64,000 bases of DNA from Bacteroidales bacterium. GTDB lineage: Bacteria; Bacteroidota; Bacteroidia; Bacteroidales; UBA932. The notes beneath the pieces are model-generated. The model saw only the letters and a program-made list of their open reading frames with translations, was not told where the DNA came from and searched no databases. The stretch's first letter is position 1. Each line of letters begins with the position of its first letter. This document shows positions 60,621 through 64,000 of this stretch, in pieces. Both the position numbers and the translations under genes were made by a program. The stretch spans positions 186,001-250,000 of the forward strand of contig JAGBNC010000006.1 in assembly GCA_017634595.1 (NCBI GenBank), written 5' to 3'.

Positions 60621-61190
60621 TTATAAATAAAGTTCAGACAAGCAAACACACAAAACAACAAGCAGCTTTATCATTTCCCTTAGTGTTGCTAATGCATTAG
60701 TGATATGGTTCTCCACTGTTCTCTTGTCAATTCCAAGCATATCTGCTATCTCGCTGTTTGAGAAACCGAGAAACCTGCTCATGAGGAATATCTTTCTTCT
60801 TTTAGGAGGCATTTCATCCGCCGTCTTCCGGATCAGTGTCATCAGTTGCCGGGCAAACAGGTATCCCCCTTCAGCCTGTGACGATTCGGTCACATACTTG
60901 CTTTCCTTCACGAATTTATCGTTCACAGCCAACCTGTCGAAATAGTTATAGGCTGTGTTGCGGGCGATCCGGAACAAGTACGCCTGGAAATTATCTACTC
61001 TTTCCAATCTCGAACTGTTCTTCCAAATATCCAGAAATATGTCCTGGGCCATATCGGCTGCCACCTCCGGATCGCCCGTAAGACGCGTCAGAAAATCCAC
61101 GAGCTTCGGTTGATGCTGCACAAACAGCCAGTCAAACGCGCGTCGGTCTCCACGAGCAACCAAGGCAAGTATTTCCCTGTCGGTAAACAT
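60621..61190 (-). CDS. ECF sigma-70 factor
   Basis: A 189-residue protein from the ATG at 61190 (MFTDREILALVARGDRRAFD); the open frame extends to a TTG at 61247 but lacks homology there. Sigma region 2 has FDWLFVQHQPKLVDFLTRLT and ADMAQDIFLDIWKNSSRL, and YLFRIARNTAYNYFDR. Region 4 has MSRFLGFSNSEIADMLGIDK then RTVENHITNALATLREM, a helix-turn-helix for the -35 box. This is the Bacteroidota ECF type paired with FecR and SusC/SusD. Its own promoter box lies 11 nt upstream. Confidence 0.95.
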   Translation of the reverse strand: MFTDREILALVARGDRRAFDWLFVQHQPKLVDFLTRLTGDPEVAADMAQDIFLDIWKNSSRLERVDNFQAYLFRIARNTAYNYFDRLAVNDKFVKESKYVTESSQAEGGYLFARQLMTLIRKTADEMPPKRRKIFLMSRFLGFSNSEIADMLGIDKRTVENHITNALATLREMIKLLVVLCVCLSELYL

Positions 61191-61200
61191 AAAGTTACTG

Positions 61201-61208
61201 CAAAGGTA
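61201..61208 (-). promoter_or_regulatory. Candidate -7 box of the sigma/fecR genes
   Basis: The minus strand reads TACCTTTG, a TAnnTTTG match, 10 nt before the sigma ATG. No -33 TTTG at 19-21 nt is evident. Confidence 0.4.
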
Positions 61209-61268
61209 ATCTATTCTTTCAATAAATGAAGGAAGAAGCGTCAACAACCAAATAACGAATATAATTGT

Positions 61269-61276
61269 TATCTTTG
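61269..61276 (+). promoter_or_regulatory. Candidate -7 box of the ATPase/STAS pair
   Basis: The plus strand reads TATCTTTG, an exact TAnnTTTG match, 7 nt before the ATG at 61284. The leader would be very short. The two divergent -7 boxes are 60 nt apart. Confidence 0.4.
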
Positions 61277-61283
61277 TAGCGAT

Positions 61284-61934
61284 ATGAACGTAGATACATT
61301 AATTCATCAGTACTTCCCTAATGCCGGTAACCTCTGCATCGAAATGTTTGATGAGAAAAACATCCAGCAGGTATATCGCCGCCTGGTAGAGGTATTGATC
61401 AATCAGCCGGAAGTGGAAACATCTCTGCTTCAGGGAATGAGTTATTGTTTCTACGAAGTGATGGACAATGTCTTGATACACTCCGGCAAAAATGTCGGGA
61501 TCGTCATCACAGATTATTCAGAGCTCCAGAGTCTAATTCGTATTCTTGTGGCTGACGACGGAATGGGTATCAGACAATCCCTCTCATTGAATAGTGAGTT
61601 TTCAGATATCGATGAGCCTCAGGCTCTGAAATACTGTATTAGGGATAATGTTACTGATGGGAAAGGCATGGGATTCGGCCTCTATTCAATTTCAAGGCTC
61701 ATTAATACTGCCGGACATCGACTCATTATCCGGTCGGGCAAGCATACATTAACGGCCAATGGCGATATAGTTGTGACAGAATCAGAGCCATGGGAAGGGA
61801 CTATTGTGTACTTTGAATTACGTTCAAACATGGACATCGATGCCGCGTCCGTTGTAGATCATCGTACAGATCCGGCAGAAGAGTTTGACATTATATTCAT
61901 GGATGACAATCCAGAACTTGAAAAATTATGGTAA
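61284..61934 (+). CDS. HATPase-domain protein (anti-sigma-kinase-like)
   Basis: A 216-residue cytosolic protein without signal or membrane segment. The GHKL ATP-binding motifs are visible: an N-box in YCFYEVMDNVLIHSGKNVG (about 55-72), a G1 box ADDGMGIRQSL (about 94-104) and a G2 box DGKGMGFGLYSISRL (about 126-140). The histidine phosphorylation domain is absent, so it is closer to RsbW/SpoIIAB-type kinases or stand-alone ATPases than to a sensor kinase. It precedes the STAS-like gene by 7 nt. Partner switching on a target protein is a likely role but not shown. Confidence 0.82.
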   Translation: MNVDTLIHQYFPNAGNLCIEMFDEKNIQQVYRRLVEVLINQPEVETSLLQGMSYCFYEVMDNVLIHSGKNVGIVITDYSELQSLIRILVADDGMGIRQSLSLNSEFSDIDEPQALKYCIRDNVTDGKGMGFGLYSISRLINTAGHRLIIRSGKHTLTANGDIVVTESEPWEGTIVYFELRSNMDIDAASVVDHRTDPAEEFDIIFMDDNPELEKLW

Positions 61935-61941
61935 CGTGCCT

Positions 61942-62244
61942 ATGATTGAGTTTAAGTTTTCCAACTATGGAGACAGTATGGGAACCCGCCTCCTGGGCGC
62001 AAAAATTCGCGCCGACCTGCGTCCGCTGCTGGACGGAGACGAAATAGTAGTACTCGATTTCTCTGGCATAGACACAGTTACCAACTCTTTTGCCGATGAA
62101 TGCATCGCAAAGCTTCTGCTTGAGATGCCACTTAATGTTCTGAAATCCAAAACCACCTTCACCGGGGTCACCCCTATGGTTGAGCGAAGCATCCTCACTG
62201 CTCTGAAACGCCGGCAGATGCAAATCAACAGAGGGAAAAACTAA
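61942..62244 (+). CDS. DUF4325/STAS-like protein
   Basis: A 100-residue cytosolic protein from the ATG at 61942 (MIEFKFSNYGDSMGTRLLGA). It has the DUF4325 (STAS-like) pattern: GTRLLGAKIRADL, then DEIVVLDFSGIDTVTNSFAD, ECIAKLLLEMP and a helical C-terminus. The FSGIDTVTNSFAD segment is where STAS domains carry the phosphorylatable Ser/Thr. Together with the HATPase protein upstream it forms a kinase/substrate-like pair resembling SpoIIAB/SpoIIAA. The frame could extend upstream to 61885, but that would overlap the ATPase gene by 50 nt. Confidence 0.85.
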   Translation: MIEFKFSNYGDSMGTRLLGAKIRADLRPLLDGDEIVVLDFSGIDTVTNSFADECIAKLLLEMPLNVLKSKTTFTGVTPMVERSILTALKRRQMQINRGKN

Positions 62245-62276
62245 TCCGCCCCGGCGGAAAAAGACCACCGGGACGG
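62236..62276 (-). terminator. Terminator of the BACON/OB-fold gene at the right edge
   Basis: Arms CCGCCCCGG (62246-62254) and CCGGGACGG (62268-62276) pair with one G-U on the minus strand and enclose 13 nt. U5 follows 5 nt later. It also overlaps the end of the convergent STAS gene. The sequence is nearly the same as the terminator at 48184-48219. Confidence 0.75.
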
Positions 62277-62301
62277 AAAAAGATGACTGGCAGGCAGGCT
62301 T

Positions 62302-64000
62302 TTATTCAGTCTTGCCGTTGAGAGAATGCAGATAGGCCCTCTTTCCGTTGGTCTCCGCGACATTGTTCTTGGCGTAGTAAGTCACTTCGCCGAAGATGAG
62401 CACCTCGTCGCCTTCTGCCACGGTGCCGTCGCCCTCGGCCCAGCGCTTATTACCAAGGTACCACACATTATAGGCTTCGAAGTCCTTAGAGGGATCATCC
62501 TTGAATGCACCATCGTCGGAAATCCAGAACTGGGCGTTGCCATACTTGGTCGAGAACTGGCTCGCGACCTTTGACACCTTGCCGCTCACGAATACGTTGC
62601 CGTCAATCTTGGTGCCTCCGGCCAGGATGGGAGCAATCTCCGAAGGAAGATAAGGATTGGAGTGTGTTCCTTTAGCTCCGGGGGTGTACTCGGCTATAGA
62701 TACCGCTATGACATTGAGGTACTTGCCGTTACCGGACAGGCCATTGAAGTAGCCTGTTACCACTATGTCCTTGCCGTCGAAGCTCTTGACGTTGAGCTCA
62801 TCCACGGGATACACTATACTGCCCTGCTTGGTCCCGGAGTCGATTCCTTCAAGGTTTATATTGAAGTATTTGCCCGACACGGCAAGCTTGCCGCAAATCG
62901 TCACGAACTCCGCTTCCTGGGCATCGAAAGTAGCAGCTATATCTGTAACGTACCGAGGATTGGGGTAATCAACCTTGTTGCCGCTGGACTCAACCGTCAC
63001 GGCACTTACTTTCTCAATCTCATGCACTCCGTTGAACACGGTCTTGGATCCCTTGACTACCACATTGTCACCCACGGCAACTGCATGGTCGCCACCATCG
63101 AACACGTACACGGCCTTGGTGCCGTCGGTGATGACGAAGCCCTTGGTAGTCTTGGCGGTAACGAGAGAAGACTTGGTAGCGAGGAGGGCGCCCTTCTCCA
63201 GCTCAAAGAGTTCGGAAACTGAGAGCACAGGCACCTCGGAACGGGTCACCTTGCAAGTCTTGGACTCCAGATTGGGAGCGGAAAGGGTGATGGTGCCGGT
63301 AGCCTCGGGACCGGGAGCCACAGTCACCTTGACCGTTGCGGAAGCATTGCCTGTTGAAGGCTCGAAGCTGAGCCAGTCCACGTCGGCGCTAAGCGTCCAG
63401 GTCACGGCGTTGGAATTGACGGGCAGATCGAAAGTGTCTCCGGTAGCTCCCACGGTATAAGACTCAAGCCCGAGATCGATGCTGGGGGTCTTGGACTTCT
63501 CGTGCGACACATAGTAGGCGTTGCCTGCCTGCGGCTGGCCGTTGTAGGCGGAGCGGTTGGCACGCATGGTGAGAATATCGCCCTCGCGAATGTCCATCTT
63601 CTGCATGTAGTTGGTGATACGTGCAGCTCCCTTGGACTCAAACAGTCCGTAGGTATAGATGCCGTCACCATCTACAGTGCCGTCATTAAGCCAAAAGTCA
63701 TTGTAGTACTCGTCGGTTATCTTAACCACTGTACCAGTGAGTTCGTAGAAAATGCTGGCATCCACATCTTTTTCGAGGAATTCCTTGACGGTGAGCTTGA
63801 GCACCCGCTCGCCCAGGGCACCGGGCTGGTTGATGGTAACTGCACCCCTCAGTTTGGCGCCGATGAAGGAAACAAGGGCGCTGCGGTTGTAACTGTTGTT
63901 CTTGGGAACGGTGACAGTCACGGTCTGCTCTTTTTCAGAAGCAGGACCGTAGTTGGGGGTGACAGTGATGCCGTCAACCTCGTCCAAAGATGTTGCAGGA
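62302..64000 (-). CDS. BACON/OB-fold multidomain protein, 5' end beyond window
   Basis: The open frame continues without a stop to the right edge, so the N-terminus and signal are missing; at least 565 residues are visible. They comprise the second half of a BACON domain (YNRSALVSFIGAKLRGAVTI), an OB-like region (SIFYELTGTVVKITDEYYND), another BACON-like domain (SYTVGATGDTFDLPVNSNAV), a DUF5689-like OB region (GFVITDGTKAVYVFDGGDHA, EAEFVTICGKLAVSGKYFNI), and a C-terminal DUF6359-like module (GTHSNPYLPSEI, ending YLHSLNG). The order and motifs match parts of the 45329-47809 protein, so they are paralogues. It may open a second nuclease-type operon; no nuclease follows it inside the window. Confidence 0.85.
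   Translation of the reverse strand, partial: PATSLDEVDGITVTPNYGPASEKEQTVTVTVPKNNSYNRSALVSFIGAKLRGAVTINQPGALGERVLKLTVKEFLEKDVDASIFYELTGTVVKITDEYYNDFWLNDGTVDGDGIYTYGLFESKGAARITNYMQKMDIREGDILTMRANRSAYNGQPQAGNAYYVSHEKSKTPSIDLGLESYTVGATGDTFDLPVNSNAVTWTLSADVDWLSFEPSTGNASATVKVTVAPGPEATGTITLSAPNLESKTCKVTRSEVPVLSVSELFELEKGALLATKSSLVTAKTTKGFVITDGTKAVYVFDGGDHAVAVGDNVVVKGSKTVFNGVHEIEKVSAVTVESSGNKVDYPNPRYVTDIAATFDAQEAEFVTICGKLAVSGKYFNINLEGIDSGTKQGSIVYPVDELNVKSFDGKDIVVTGYFNGLSGNGKYLNVIAVSIAEYTPGAKGTHSNPYLPSEIAPILAGGTKIDGNVFVSGKVSKVASQFSTKYGNAQFWISDDGAFKDDPSKDFEAYNVWYLGNKRWAEGDGTVAEGDEVLIFGEVTYYAKNNVAETNGKRAYLHSLNGKTE

Overview
This window looks like a chromosomal segment of a Bacteroidota bacterium, most likely an uncultured gut- or rumen-type Bacteroidales. 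The evidence is a SusC/SusD pair with its own ECF sigma/FecR regulators, many lipoproteins carrying BACON, IPT/TIG, FISUMP, DUF1573, DUF5689 and collagen-like modules, -7 boxes of the TAnnTTTG type typical of this phylum, and housekeeping genes of the Bacteroidales kind (typA, DUF177-rpmF, ppdK, folC, gpmI). Nearly everything is on the minus strand; only a histidine phosphatase (29344-30690) and a two-gene ATPase/STAS unit (61284-62244) are on the plus strand. I see no insertion sequence, prophage, CRISPR array or rRNA. There is one tRNA, Arg(CCT).

Layout. 1-4606: a truncated extracellular EEP hydrolase, tRNA-Arg, rpmF, a DUF177/YceD protein, typA and an OmpA-like porin. 4692-12935: surface lipoproteins (FISUMP/Big_2 protein, DUF1573 protein, a small lipoprotein, a collagen-like lipoprotein) plus an unlisted 45-codon gene. 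13102-15709: a polyol-permease-like MFS carrier with an EEP lipoprotein and a small secreted protein. 15817-29278: metabolism and envelope (ppdK, PIN-PhoH ATPase, a PurL-like half protein, alpha-2-macroglobulin, folC, DPP-IV-like peptidase). 29344-38822: histidine phosphatase, rnr, manA, gpmI, two small envelope proteins and an M3 peptidase, with two large inverted repeats in the gaps.

38918-47809 is an operon with a near-perfect consensus promoter. Reading 5' to 3' it encodes a BACON/OB-fold lipoprotein, a NUC-type DNA/RNA endonuclease, an EEP hydrolase, a TonB-dependent receptor without a SusD, and a DUF5689 lipoprotein. I read it as a candidate system for degrading extracellular nucleic acid and importing the products. 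A protein built from the same modules starts beyond the right edge (62302 to >64000).

48262-61190 is a regulated polysaccharide-utilisation-type locus: ECF sigma, FecR anti-sigma, SusC, SusD, EEP hydrolase, IPT/NHL lipoprotein, and a striking 1040-residue fusion of a GH84-like beta-N-acetylhexosaminidase, a propeller-like middle and a neutral-ceramidase-like domain. Together these suggest a locus for capture and breakdown of a hexosamine-bearing (glyco)lipid or related host glycoconjugate. I consider this the most likely undescribed system here. Divergent from it sits an HATPase/DUF4325 (STAS-like) gene pair that resembles a partner-switching regulator. All functions are inferred from the sequence by eye; no database search was possible.
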